DNA of 64,000 bases from Edaphobacillus lindanitolerans (GCF_900156305.1 NZ_FTPL01000004.1:186001-250000); one strand, 5' to 3'. Numbered from the stretch's first letter, positions 1-6,912 are shown. A program made the numbers and translations. Notes: generated from the sequence alone by a model not told the origin.

Positions 1-840
1 TATGTGCCGCCGGGCGTGAAGGTCGATACACCGCTCCAGGCGTATTTCCGGATCAACTCCGAGAACATGGGCCAGTTCGAGCGGACGCTCATCATCGTCG
101 ACGAGGGCGCAAGCGTCCACTATGTCGAAGGATGCACGGCGCCGGTTTATACGACGAACTCGCTCCACTCCGCGGTAGTTGAAATCATCATCAAGAAAGA
201 CGCCTACTGCCGCTATACGACCATCCAGAACTGGGCGAACAACGTCTACAACCTCGTCACGAAACGTGCGGTTGCAGAAGAGAACGCCACGATGGAATGG
301 GTCGACGGCAACATCGGCTCCAAACTGACGATGAAATACCCGGCCGTCCTCCTCAAAGGGGAAGGCGCACGTGGCATGACGCTGTCGATCGCGCTTGCCG
401 GCAAGGGCCAGCACCAGGATGCCGGTGCGAAGATGATGCACCTTGCACCGAACACCTCTTCTTCGATCGTCTCCAAGTCGATCTCGAAGCATGGCGGAAA
501 GGTCTCCTATCGCGGGATCGTCCACTTCGGCCGCAAAGCATCCGGCGCACGCTCCAACATCGAGTGCGACACGCTCATCATGGACAACCAGTCCACGTCC
601 GACACGATTCCGTACAACGAAATCCTGAACGACAACATTTCGCTTGAGCACGAAGCGAAAGTATCCAAGGTTTCCGAGGAGCAGCTCTTCTACCTGATGA
701 GCCGCGGAATCTCCGAACAGGAAGCAACCGAAATGATCGTCATGGGCTTCATCGAGCCGTTCACGAAAGAACTGCCGATGGAATACGCCGTCGAAATGAA
801 CCGTCTCATCAAGTTCGAGATGGAAGGGTCGATCGGATAA
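1..840 (+). CDS. sufB: Fe-S cluster assembly protein SufB (3' part)
   Basis: C-terminal 279 codons of SufB, the scaffold subunit of the SufBCD complex that assembles Fe-S clusters in the cytoplasm. The gene enters the window already open, so roughly 185 N-terminal residues of the usual ~465 are outside. Seen: the conserved SufB core with the ECDTLIMD and SRGISEQEA blocks and the ending [11 protein letters not shown]. Its last codons are the left attachment core of the prophage; the final GGA-TAA is phage-supplied, whereas the displaced host version at 42118-42123 reads GGT-TAA, so the protein is identical either way. Related Fe-S genes (NifU-like, IscA-like) lie near 60 kb. Confidence 0.97.
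   Translation, partial: YVPPGVKVDTPLQAYFRINSENMGQFERTLIIVDEGASVHYVEGCTAPVYTTNSLHSAVVEIIIKKDAYCRYTTIQNWANNVYNLVTKRAVAEENATMEWVDGNIGSKLTMKYPAVLLKGEGARGMTLSIALAGKGQHQDAGAKMMHLAPNTSSSIVSKSISKHGGKVSYRGIVHFGRKASGARSNIECDTLIMDNQSTSDTIPYNEILNDNISLEHEAKVSKVSEEQLFYLMSRGISEQEATEMIVMGFIEPFTKELPMEYAVEMNRLIKFEMEGSIG
804..836 (+). repeat. attL: attL core
   Basis: Thirty-three bases identical to 42087-42119. The core encodes the last ten residues or so of SufB, up to the final glycine. To the left is host sufB; to the right the sequence is phage-derived and supplies a synonymous glycine base, TAA and a terminator hairpin. Confidence 0.92.
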
Positions 841-863
841 TACGGCGTAAAGCCATTCATATC

Positions 864-900
864 AAGGGATTCGGGGCGCTGCAGTTACCTCGAATCCCTT
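864..900 (+). terminator. Phage-borne substitute terminator for sufB
   Basis: AAGGGATTCG (864-873) pairs with CGAATCCCTT (891-900) around a loop containing GGCGCTGCA. The host terminator displaced to 42144-42185 has the same architecture and shares GGCGCTGCA in the loop but differs in the stem. The run of T after the stem is weak here, so termination may be less efficient than at the host copy. Confidence 0.65.
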
Positions 901-910
901 CTTGTGTAAA

Positions 911-926
911 CAAAATGTCTGTTTTA
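911..926. repeat. Candidate integrase arm site, left
   Basis: CAAAATGTCTGTTTTA, identical to 41978-41993 near the right end and in the same orientation. It overlaps the stop codon of the integrase gene. Paired short repeats flanking the core are expected for arm-binding sites of tyrosine integrases; the assignment is inference. Confidence 0.55.
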
Positions 927-2078
927 AATTGAATCTGCATTTTTTCCGGTGTAAAGGGCGAACTTTTCGAGTTCGTCCTTTTCGATTTTCTGCGTGATAT
1001 CCAGGTACACATCAGCGGTCGTCTTGATCGTTTTGTGGCCGAGTCGCCGGCTGACATATTTGATGCTGGCGCCAGCTTCAATTAGCAGGACCGCATGGGT
1101 GTGCCGAAAGACGTGAGTTCCCTTGTAGGTCACTCCGGCCTTTTTGCAGATCGGCTCTAGAGTCTCCCTAATCGTGGAGGGGGTTAAATAGTGCCCGTAG
1201 AAGTTCTGAAAGATGATCCCGTCGGAATTGCGTTCGAATTTCCCTGAGAGCAGCAGCTTATTCTGAACGCGTTTGAATTCTTTTAACTCTGCAAGAAGAT
1301 CCGGGGGTAGAGAGATGGTTCGATACGACGCGGTGTTCTTCAGGCTTGTGATCATCCGGTTATTATTGTTGTTCCGTTTGACCTGTCGCTCAACCTTTAG
1401 TTCATCATCTGTGATATCCGTCCATCGTACTGCTAATGCCTCACTGATGCGCAGTCCGGTTTGGCCAAGGAATAAGCACAATTCATAGTAGAGCCGGTAT
1501 TCCGGGAACCTGGCGTGCCTATAGGTCCGCAGATAATCGAGCAGTTGATTGTATTCCTCCAAACTGTAGTACTTTACCTCGCTGTCCATTTCAGCTTCCA
1601 CCTTATCCTGCTCCGGCACTTTTAGCCTGTCCGATGGATCTTTCTCGATTACCTCCATCTCATGTAAAGCATAATGGAAGATGCTTTTGAGATAGGAGAG
1701 ATACTTGATACGTGATCCATAGGAATAGCCCTCGAAGTTGCCGATCCACTTCTTGATCTCAGCACGTTTAATTCGAATGATCTTTCGTCCTTCAAAGTAA
1801 GGCTTGATGTGCAAGCGATAGGCAGTTTCAATTTGCTCATACGTCTGCGGCTTCACGTTTGGTTTCTTTCCAAGTTCCAACCATTCATCGCCTACGGTTT
1901 CAAAGAGTATCTTCTTATCGCTCAAGGTTTGGCCGTGCACTAATCTCTCCTCGATCTTTGCAGCTTCGATTTGCGCTTCCTTCTTAGTGCTGTACGTCCC
2001 CACATTCACATACCGGTTACCGTTCCAAACGCGGGCATTCCACCGGCCGGCTGATGTCTTTCTGAGTGATGCCATCAT
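924..2078 (-). CDS. int: Tyrosine recombinase, phage integrase
   Basis: 384 residues, the normal size for Bacillales phage integrases. An N-terminal AT-hook/arm-binding region (WNARVWNGNRYVNVGTYSTK) is followed by a SAM-like core-binding domain (about 60-160) and the catalytic domain with R210 (TGLRISEAL), K247, H322-x-x-R325 (HVFRH), H348 (RLGHK) and nucleophile Y358. Catalyses site-specific recombination between phage attP and the sufB end. Start: two adjacent ATGs behind GGAGGG; either is possible. It faces attL, as is usual, and reads toward the host junction. Confidence 0.96.
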   Translation of the reverse strand: MMASLRKTSAGRWNARVWNGNRYVNVGTYSTKKEAQIEAAKIEERLVHGQTLSDKKILFETVGDEWLELGKKPNVKPQTYEQIETAYRLHIKPYFEGRKIIRIKRAEIKKWIGNFEGYSYGSRIKYLSYLKSIFHYALHEMEVIEKDPSDRLKVPEQDKVEAEMDSEVKYYSLEEYNQLLDYLRTYRHARFPEYRLYYELCLFLGQTGLRISEALAVRWTDITDDELKVERQVKRNNNNNRMITSLKNTASYRTISLPPDLLAELKEFKRVQNKLLLSGKFERNSDGIIFQNFYGHYLTPSTIRETLEPICKKAGVTYKGTHVFRHTHAVLLIEAGASIKYVSRRLGHKTIKTTADVYLDITQKIEKDELEKFALYTGKNADSI

Positions 2079-2103
2079 AATTCCTCCCTCCGTTATTAGT
2101 CAT

Positions 2104-2583
2104 TTAGCTTGATGAGCACCACCCCCTTTGCAGGTGATTGCGTATGTATTGTTGCAGACGTTCGCGGGCGAACTCAGGCTCGACGCAAAACGTAGTGCAC
2201 AGCATATCCACAGCTGCATCTTCGTGATCAGGAATGTCCAACTGCATGAGCATGGCGCTGGGGATGCAAGCGTGGCGGGCGAAAATCTGTGCCTTCTCCT
2301 CCTGGTACTCTTTAAACGGGGGTGGGAGGCAGACTTGATTCCCCACATGCCACATGGCGTGACAGAGCTCATGGCAGTACTCCTGCCACTGTCGTTCCTC
2401 AGACTGTCGCTCATCTATATAGATCACGCCATCGCGGTAGATAGATGGGGCAGGGACAAACTCAGTGCTTAAACGGAGGCGTGCTGCAATCTCCGACGGG
2501 TCCAACAGGCGCGGATGATAGATTTCGATTGACTCGTACATGACGTTGACATACTCCTCGATGGTTGTGTAGGTGTATTTCAT
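2104..2583 (-). CDS. ImmA/IrrE-family metallopeptidase
   Basis: 159 residues with the zinc protease motif HELCH (H71, E72, H75). The family includes ImmA of ICEBs1, which cleaves the cognate repressor during the SOS response. I chose the ATG at 2583 because AAGGAG lies eight bases upstream; an in-frame GTG at 2592 abuts that site. The expected partner is the CI-like repressor at 3599-4000, but two further genes and a terminator separate them, unlike the usual repressor-protease operon. A consensus SOS box lies immediately upstream (2600-2613), suggesting its own damage-induced transcription. Confidence 0.88.
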   Translation of the reverse strand: MKYTYTTIEEYVNVMYESIEIYHPRLLDPSEIAARLRLSTEFVPAPSIYRDGVIYIDERQSEERQWQEYCHELCHAMWHVGNQVCLPPPFKEYQEEKAQIFARHACIPSAMLMQLDIPDHEDAAVDMLCTTFCVEPEFARERLQQYIRNHLQRGWCSSS

Positions 2584-2599
2584 TAGAAGCACTCCTTCT

Positions 2600-2613
2600 G
2601 GAACGTGTGTTCG
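2600..2613 (-). promoter_or_regulatory. LexA (SOS) box in front of the ImmA-type gene
   Basis: Read on the minus strand the site is CGAACACACGTTCC, matching the Gram-positive LexA/DinR consensus CGAACRNRYGTTYC at all positions. It ends just before the ribosome binding site of the peptidase gene. I could not place a convincing -10 box, so whether LexA acts at initiation or as a roadblock is open. Confidence 0.72.
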
Positions 2614-2623
2614 GTTTTTGGTT

Positions 2624-2651
2624 GAAAAGAAAAGCCCGGCAGTATGGGCTT
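2624..2651 (-). terminator. Terminator between the FlgT-like gene and the ImmA-type gene
   Basis: On the minus strand AAGCCC, an eight-base loop, GGGCTT and a T-rich tail TTCTTTTC. It would stop transcripts coming from the repressor operon and leaves the peptidase dependent on the SOS-box region. Confidence 0.6.
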
Positions 2652-2685
2652 GGGGTGGAGTTCATGCAGCGTGAGGCCGAACATC

Positions 2686-3111
2686 TTACTCTCCGGAAGA
2701 TTCTCTTCGGGAAGTTTTAATCAACTTTGCCGGATCCCCCACTCGAATAGGCTCTTCGGATTTACCAAGCTCACCCGTTAGCTGATCTAAGTCTACGTTG
2801 AGCCTTTCTTTTTCGCTGTAGGTAAAATTACCTTTGAGTATATTTAGGTTGGCCATAAATTTGTAATTAACTCTTTCGGGTGATGTGCAAACACTCATCC
2901 TTTCCTGTACAAGTGTTACCACTACCGTCCCCTTAATCAGATCTAAATGGCCGATTATTTCATCCGTATCGGGATCTTTTACTGGGCTGCCGTCTTTGTC
3001 GAGGATGTTGAATGTATCATCCACATGGACGTTATCAGCAGATCCTCCATTAATGATTAATGTATATTCATCCAAAATCTTAGCTACCTTAAACGTCGTC
3101 TTCTCTGTCAA
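2686..3111 (-). CDS. Small protein with FlgT C-terminal-like barrel domain
   Basis: 141 residues from a TTG start behind GGTGGAG; it overlaps the upstream membrane protein gene by 23 bases, so the two are probably coupled. Residues about 5-75 follow the pattern of FlgT C-terminal-like domains (IINGGSADNVHVDDTF, then KDPDTDEIIG and a late VQERMS), a small beta-barrel found as an accessory module in diverse proteins. The C-terminal half is polar with no recognised domain. Function unknown. Its place between repressor and anti-repressor protease in a lysogen-expressed operon suggests a role such as superinfection exclusion, which is inference only. Confidence 0.7.
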   Translation of the reverse strand: MTEKTTFKVAKILDEYTLIINGGSADNVHVDDTFNILDKDGSPVKDPDTDEIIGHLDLIKGTVVVTLVQERMSVCTSPERVNYKFMANLNILKGNFTYSEKERLNVDLDQLTGELGKSEEPIRVGDPAKLIKTSRRESSGE

Positions 3112-3559
3112 TTGACTCCACCTCGCTATTCGGAATGCTTAGGGCTTGCTCAATGACTTTCTTTTCGGGTTTATGATTATTCTCCATGTATAGATGAAGC
3201 AGTATTGCCTTTTCAGCATCGGTCGTAATGACATCTCTTTTAAGTTGGTCGATTTCTCTGTTTCTCTCTTTAACAATGGCTTTCAACGTATTACGGTTGT
3301 CTTCCATTTTACTCATCTTAGATAGATTTTCATTGCCGATACTCACCACTTCTTTGAGCCGCAGATGAAGGCTGACAACTAATGCAGCCAAGCAAACTAT
3401 CGCAATGCTCATCCAAAACATTATCAAGTAGGGGCCTTCGAAAAGCAGGGCAGCTCCGATAAGGCCAAAGACAACCACGATGAAAGCAAGAGTGTTGTTT
3501 AATATTCTGACTGGAGATACCCCGTATGTAAGCTCTTCTCCCGGCTTTTTGTCCTCCAT
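3089..3559 (-). CDS. Membrane protein with coiled coil, immunity region
   Basis: 156 residues. Two hydrophobic helices (about 22-42 and 46-66) form an N-terminal hairpin, followed by a charged probable coiled coil (residues 70-130). No family recognised. The start ATG follows GGTGGTGATGGG. It lies directly downstream of the repressor on the same strand and overlaps the FlgT-like gene, so all three are likely expressed in the lysogen. The membrane anchor plus cytoplasmic coil would fit a sensor or exclusion protein; this is inference. Confidence 0.65.
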   Translation of the reverse strand: MEDKKPGEELTYGVSPVRILNNTLAFIVVVFGLIGAALLFEGPYLIMFWMSIAIVCLAALVVSLHLRLKEVVSIGNENLSKMSKMEDNRNTLKAIVKERNREIDQLKRDVITTDAEKAILLHLYMENNHKPEKKVIEQALSIPNSEVESIDREDDV

Positions 3560-3598
3560 CCCATCACCACCAAGATCTCCATGTTTTTCATCAGGCCG

Positions 3599-4000
3599 TT
3601 ACTTATCTTTGTTACGCCTCTTTTTCCACACCTCATAATATACTTCGAAATCTTCCAGTGCTTCCAACAGGTCTTCCGGCTGATCATGAAACGCGAGTGT
3701 CTCGCTGGCAAGCATGAAATCCAGGACTTCTTTTTGATAAGGGGAGAGGGAATGATAGTCTTCATTCGATACACCCACTTGGACATGTTTTGGTTGTACA
3801 GGTTCATCAGTTCTCCCGAGCAGGTAGTCCGTTGTCACGCCAAAGTAATCTGCTATTTTTGCCAAGGTCTCATTATCTGGTTCACGTTTCCCTTGTTCAT
3901 ACATTGCATAGGTGGTTCTAGCAACACCTATCTTCTCAGCCATTTGGGCTTGGGTTAATTTCTCCTTCATTCGTAGACTTCTCAATCGTTTTATCAGCAC
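3599..4000 (-). CDS. CI-like phage repressor (HTH, Xre family)
   Basis: 133 residues with an N-terminal Cro/CI helix-turn-helix (LTQAQMAEKIGVARTTYAMYEQG in two blocks near residues 15-37) and a C-terminal acidic tail; no LexA-type autoprotease domain, consistent with removal by the ImmA-type peptidase. An upstream in-frame ATG at 4024 would overlap the -10 box, whereas GTG at 4000 sits eight bases after AGGAGG, so I take GTG. Represses rightward early transcription from the shared operator region and presumably regulates itself. Confidence 0.88.
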   Translation of the reverse strand: MLIKRLRSLRMKEKLTQAQMAEKIGVARTTYAMYEQGKREPDNETLAKIADYFGVTTDYLLGRTDEPVQPKHVQVGVSNEDYHSLSPYQKEVLDFMLASETLAFHDQPEDLLEALEDFEVYYEVWKKRRNKDK

Positions 4001-4022
4001 GTTTGTAGCCTCCTGTGCCTTC

Positions 4023-4051
4023 ATTATACCTACACGCTACGTGTATTAAAT
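4023..4051 (-). promoter_or_regulatory. Repressor maintenance promoter
   Basis: Minus-strand -10 TATAAT (4023-4028) with a poor -35 (ATTTAA, 4046-4051) at 17 bp. It would start the transcript just before the repressor ribosome binding site. Operator O1 lies between the boxes. Confidence 0.55.
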
Positions 4052-4137
4052 ACATTTACACGAATAGCGTAACTAAAGGTTGACAGTACACTAAATGTGT
4101 ATTATGATTCTTTTAACAGCTACACGAATTGCGTAAA
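4031..4137. promoter_or_regulatory. Operator cluster of the lysogeny switch
   Basis: Four related dyads: TACACGCTACGTGTA (4031-4045), TTACACGAATAGCGTAA (4056-4072), TACACTAAATGTGTA (4087-4101) and TACACGAATTGCGTAAA (4121-4137). The third lies inside the spacer of the rightward promoter and the fourth just before the Cro-like gene. A fifth copy is inside that gene. They are the natural binding sites for the repressor and the Cro-like protein. Confidence 0.75.
4080..4108 (+). promoter_or_regulatory. Rightward early promoter
   Basis: Perfect -35 TTGACA (4080-4085), 17-bp spacer containing an operator dyad, and -10 TATGAT (4103-4108). Drives the Cro-like gene and early operon. Confidence 0.8.
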
Positions 4138-4150
4138 TGGAGGTGAAAGA

Positions 4151-4375
4151 ATGCGTCTATGGCTTAAAGAGAAGCGAGAAAAGAAAAATCTTACTCAAGA
4201 GCAAGTAGCATTGAAAGTCGGGATTGCCCGTACTACCTATGCAATGTATGAACAGGGACGGCGTACTCCTGATGTGGGTGTGGCTGTTAAAATTGGTGAT
4301 CTTCTTAAGTTCAAGTGGATTCTTTTTTTTGAAAAAGAAGTACACGAAGCGCGTAAAAGGAAGGGTGTCAGCTAA
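4151..4375 (+). CDS. Cro-like HTH regulator
   Basis: 74 residues beginning MRLWLKEKREKKNLTQEQVA behind GGAGGTGAAAGA. The recognition segment GIARTTYAMYEQG is nearly identical to that of the divergent repressor, so both should read the same operators. Short C-terminal extension WILFFEKEVHEARKRKGVS. Probably promotes the lytic choice by occupying the operators. Its 3' end contains another operator-like site at 4341. Confidence 0.85.
   Translation: MRLWLKEKREKKNLTQEQVALKVGIARTTYAMYEQGRRTPDVGVAVKIGDLLKFKWILFFEKEVHEARKRKGVS
4341..4357. promoter_or_regulatory. Intragenic operator-like site
   Basis: TACACGAAGCGCGTAAA inside the Cro-like gene, matching the intergenic operators, about 205 bp from the nearest one. 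Could allow looping or roadblock repression. Confidence 0.5.
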
Positions 4376-4451
4376 TTTTTGATTGCTTATGAGGAGGTGA
4401 GTAAAGTAAGCAAATACTTTATTCCGAAGTAGATGGAATCTTAGAAGTTAA

Positions 4452-4481
4452 CTTCCTTCTGAATGGAGGTTCAGAAGGAAG
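4452..4481. other. Perfect 12-bp inverted repeat
   Basis: CTTCCTTCTGAA and TTCAGAAGGAAG separated by TGGAGG. No T run on either side, so not a standard terminator. It lies between the Cro-like gene and the end of the minus-strand gene at 4489. Confidence 0.5.
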
Positions 4482-4488
4482 CAGGGGG

Positions 4489-4695
4489 TTACTTGTTAAT
4501 GCAGACAGGGGCGGTACCGGTCATATATACATCAGTCTCTTGTAATGTATCGCCAGGATATTCAGAACGAATTGCATTCACCGTATCGGCAACATCTTGC
4601 TGAACGAAGTGTTCTAAAACGTATTCAGAGTAACCGTCCGGCGCGTCCTTGATTAACTGACGAACTTCAGTAGCAATCGCATTTTTATAAGCCAT
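4489..4695 (-). CDS. Small protein, opposite to early operon
   Basis: 68 residues, MAYKNAIATEVRQLIKDAPD onward; unrecognised. The ATG at 4695 is preceded by GGAGGTGGAGTTA, a strong ribosome binding site, which is the main support for the gene. It is antisense to the rightward early transcript. Ends in a short region with a threonine/valine-rich stretch. Function unknown. Confidence 0.5.
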   Translation of the reverse strand: MAYKNAIATEVRQLIKDAPDGYSEYVLEHFVQQDVADTVNAIRSEYPGDTLQETDVYMTGTAPVCINK

Positions 4696-4763
4696 TAACT
4701 CCACCTCCTCCTCCGTCACATTTCGACAGGGAGAAGAAGAAACCTTCCAAAGGAGGCAACAGA

Positions 4764-5585
4764 ATGAGTCAACTCCAAAACTTCCAACACAATGTTTTCG
4801 GTGACCTGCCGCTTTTTATCACAGACAACACTGAGTGGTTCGGTGCTGTTGAAGCTGCTAAAGCTCTTAGCTTTTCAAATCCACATGCCGCCATCCGGAC
4901 CCATGTGGATGATGATGACCTAACGGTCCATGAGGTCACCGATCGTCTTGGCAGAAGACAACGAAAAAAGTTCGTCAACGAATCAGGTCTCTACAATCTA
5001 ATTTTCGGTGCATCCAGGCAGGGCAACAACGATCTGATCCGCCAGAAAGCTAAACAGTTTCGGAGGTGGGTGACGAGTGAGGTTCTTCCCGCCGTTCGGA
5101 AACACGGGGGCTATCTGACGCCGGAGAAAGTCGAAGAGGTTCTACTTAATCCGGATACGATCATCCGTCTGGCGACCGACTTGAAAAATGAGCGAGCGCA
5201 GAAAGAAGCGGAAATGAAGAAGAGGATCGAGCTGGAGGAGAAAGTGAAAGCCGATGAAAAGAAAGTCTTTCTTGCAGAGGCAATCCAAGTCAGCGAGAAC
5301 GCTGTGCTGATTAAAGACTTGGCAACAGTGCTCACTCAGAATGGGGTGCCGATCGGTCAGAACAGGCTATTCAAAATCCTGCGCGAGAAAGGCTACTTGC
5401 TCAGCAGTAAAGCTTACTGGAACAAGCCATCTCAGCGGGCAATGGAAATGAAACTGTTCGAAGTCTCAACACGCCTTCACACCTCATCAGACGGCAGCAC
5501 CTACCTGAAGTACACACCAAAGGTGACAGGCAGAGGACAGCTATATTTCATAAACAAATTTCTTAAATCTAAGCAGATCGGATAA
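4764..5585 (+). CDS. Phage antirepressor (BRO-N plus KilAC-type)
   Basis: 273 residues. N-terminal BRO domain (residues 8-110; LPLFITDNTEWFGAVEAAKAL ending in VLPAVRKHGGY) followed by a charged helical linker and a C-terminal phage-antirepressor DNA-binding domain (residues 165-265; LLSSKAYWNKPSQRAME). Such proteins inactivate or compete with phage repressors and favour lytic growth. Ribosome binding site AAAGGAGG. First gene of the early operon after the switch region. Confidence 0.9.
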   Translation: MSQLQNFQHNVFGDLPLFITDNTEWFGAVEAAKALSFSNPHAAIRTHVDDDDLTVHEVTDRLGRRQRKKFVNESGLYNLIFGASRQGNNDLIRQKAKQFRRWVTSEVLPAVRKHGGYLTPEKVEEVLLNPDTIIRLATDLKNERAQKEAEMKKRIELEEKVKADEKKVFLAEAIQVSENAVLIKDLATVLTQNGVPIGQNRLFKILREKGYLLSSKAYWNKPSQRAMEMKLFEVSTRLHTSSDGSTYLKYTPKVTGRGQLYFINKFLKSKQIG

Positions 5586-5626
5586 AACAGCCGGGCACGC
5601 ACCCGGCCGAATGGGGAGGGGTTTCG

Positions 5627-5893
5627 ATGATCGCCATCGAGATTGACGAGAGGGAGGTTGACCGCTTGATCCGCGAGGAGGTTGAGCGGAAGCTGCGGGA
5701 ACTGACACACCGGCACACGTTTTGGGACATGGCCGAGCTGTCTGAGCAAACCTGCATGAGCATCACATTCATCAAGGAAAACTTTTTCTATGACCCGAGG
5801 TTCCCGAAATACCGGGTGGGCCGGAAGTGGCTGATGCCAGCGAGGGAGACAGAGGAGTTTTTGCTCATGTGGCTCAAGGAGAAGGGGAGTTGA
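5627..5893 (+). CDS. DUF771-type small DNA-binding protein
   Basis: 88 residues. N-terminal helix IDEREVDRLIREEVERKLREL, then a winged-helix-like segment (MAELSEQTCMSITFIKENFFYDPRF, KYRVGRKWLMP) as in DUF771 proteins of Firmicute phages, which resemble excisionase/MerR-type folds. GGGGAGGGG precedes the ATG. Probably an early regulator or excision accessory; substrate unknown. Confidence 0.75.
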   Translation: MIAIEIDEREVDRLIREEVERKLRELTHRHTFWDMAELSEQTCMSITFIKENFFYDPRFPKYRVGRKWLMPARETEEFLLMWLKEKGS

Positions 5894-5971
5894 GCTCCTT
5901 GTATCTCCATCATAAACCGTATGGCACCCCAACACTATGTCAATCCGACATAAGGGAAGGGGGTGCTGAAA

Positions 5972-6241
5972 ATGAAATATGGTGCGGTACTAAAAGCCGC
6001 CCGTGAACGGCATGGGCTATCGCAGGAAGAGCTGGCACATCACCTTCATATCCAGCAGGCCGACGTCAGCCGAATTGAGAACAACCGGAGAGAACCATCC
6101 ATGAGCTTATTTCGGGACTGGACAGTATTGACTCAGGCCCAGGACGTCATGGTCGCATTCATCTGCGGGATGGACGGCCTGACAATCTTGCAAAACATAA
6201 TGTCGGTGGTTATCGGCTTCATTGGAGGATGGATGATTTGA
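5972..6241 (+). CDS. HTH Xre-family protein with hydrophobic tail
   Basis: 89 residues. Residues 1-45 form an Xre helix-turn-helix (LSQEELAHHLHIQQADVSRIE); the end (ILQNIMSVVIGFIGGWMI) is one membrane-spanning helix. ATG 5972 chosen over GTG 5963 because AAGGGGG gives correct spacing. Membrane-tethered regulators of this shape occur in Bacillus phages; target unknown. Confidence 0.75.
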   Translation: MKYGAVLKAARERHGLSQEELAHHLHIQQADVSRIENNRREPSMSLFRDWTVLTQAQDVMVAFICGMDGLTILQNIMSVVIGFIGGWMI

Positions 6242-6372
6242 AGATACTCACGGCACTCAAAATATATTTTCTCTGCGACGAGGACGAAACAATTCCTCTT
6301 GAGGACTGGTTTTGGATGGCACTGGTCGGAGCAACAATGATCGGATCGATCTTGCTGACGGTGATCTTATGA
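6238..6372 (+). CDS. Small membrane protein
   Basis: 44 residues from TTG, overlapping the stop of the preceding gene and served by GGAGG nine bases upstream. Sequence starts MKILTALKIYFLCDEDE and ends in one membrane helix (ALVGATMIGSILLTVIL). Unrecognised. A following 22-codon frame (6369-6437) overlaps it by four bases but is too short to call. Confidence 0.5.
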   Translation: MKILTALKIYFLCDEDETIPLEDWFWMALVGATMIGSILLTVIL

Positions 6373-6440
6373 AAAGACTTCTGGATCAAGACATAAAAAA
6401 GACGGCCCCGACAAAGCCGGAGCCGAACAGACAATAAACC

Positions 6441-6538
6441 GTTGAACCAAGTATAACACGGGAGCCTGGCTCCCATCAAGAAGCGTCGGGGTTCCCCTTC
6501 CCCCAATCCAGCCCCGGCGTTTCTTGATGGGATTCAAC
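6441..6538 (+). other. Extended RNA stem-loop before the recombination operon
   Basis: A 21-bp helix (6471-6491 with 6512-6532, two G-T wobbles) caps a 20-base loop; an outer GTTGAA/TTCAAC helix (6441-6446 with 6533-6538) closes it on the 3' side. The 5' strand can alternatively form GGGAG/CTCCC (6460-6474), so two folds compete. It is followed by a ribosome binding site and the YqaI-like gene. Regulatory role is inference. Confidence 0.6.
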
Positions 6539-6559
6539 CATCGGAAAGGAGGAGTAAGC

Positions 6560-6814
6560 ATGAACCATCCAGACGTCGAGCACACAATGCTCACCGGTTA
6601 TCCGGACCGGTCGCACCTCACTTACGAGGACCGGCAGTGGAGTGCAGTTGACCACAGTGTCATCGCTGATCATCCGGTCGAGGACTACTTCGGTGACGAG
6701 ATCCAGACAGGGGACAAGTACTTCACGGACGAGGCCGGCCGGATCGTCTTGCAGGACAACATCAGGGACTACCTGACCGAGTTAGCCGGCGCAGTGTTTT
6801 ACAAGGCAAAGTAA
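6560..6814 (+). CDS. YqaI-like phage protein
   Basis: 84 residues. The central and C-terminal blocks YFGDEIQTGDKYFTDEAGRI and LQDNIRDYLTELAG match the layout of YqaI of the B. subtilis skin element, which also precedes a YqaJ gene. ATG 6560 follows AAAGGAGGAG. Function unknown; small acidic, probably cytoplasmic. Confidence 0.7.
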   Translation: MNHPDVEHTMLTGYPDRSHLTYEDRQWSAVDHSVIADHPVEDYFGDEIQTGDKYFTDEAGRIVLQDNIRDYLTELAGAVFYKAK

Positions 6815-6817
6815 AAA

Positions 6818-6847
6818 GCCCGCTGCGGTAACAGCGGACTTGCGGGC
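6818..6847 (+). other. Nested G+C-rich stem-loops before yqaJ-type gene
   Basis: GCCCGC (6818-6823) can pair with GCGGGC (6842-6847), or CCGCTG with CAGCGG inside it; a further GGGCCCGC lies downstream near 6884. No strong T run. May be a weak terminator or leader structure. Confidence 0.4.
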
Positions 6848-6912
6848 ACTTCCTATAATTCCTAACTCAATTATAACCGGAGGGCCCGCGATTATTCAAG
6901 GGAGGGACAAAC

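Noticed and set aside
4376-4451. Eleven-codon frame starting GTG after GAGGAG near 4396
   Set aside because: Too short to separate from chance; kept only as context of the hairpin.
6369-6437. 22-codon frame overlapping the small membrane protein gene
   Set aside because: Only an ATGA overlap supports it; too short and without a recognisable sequence.
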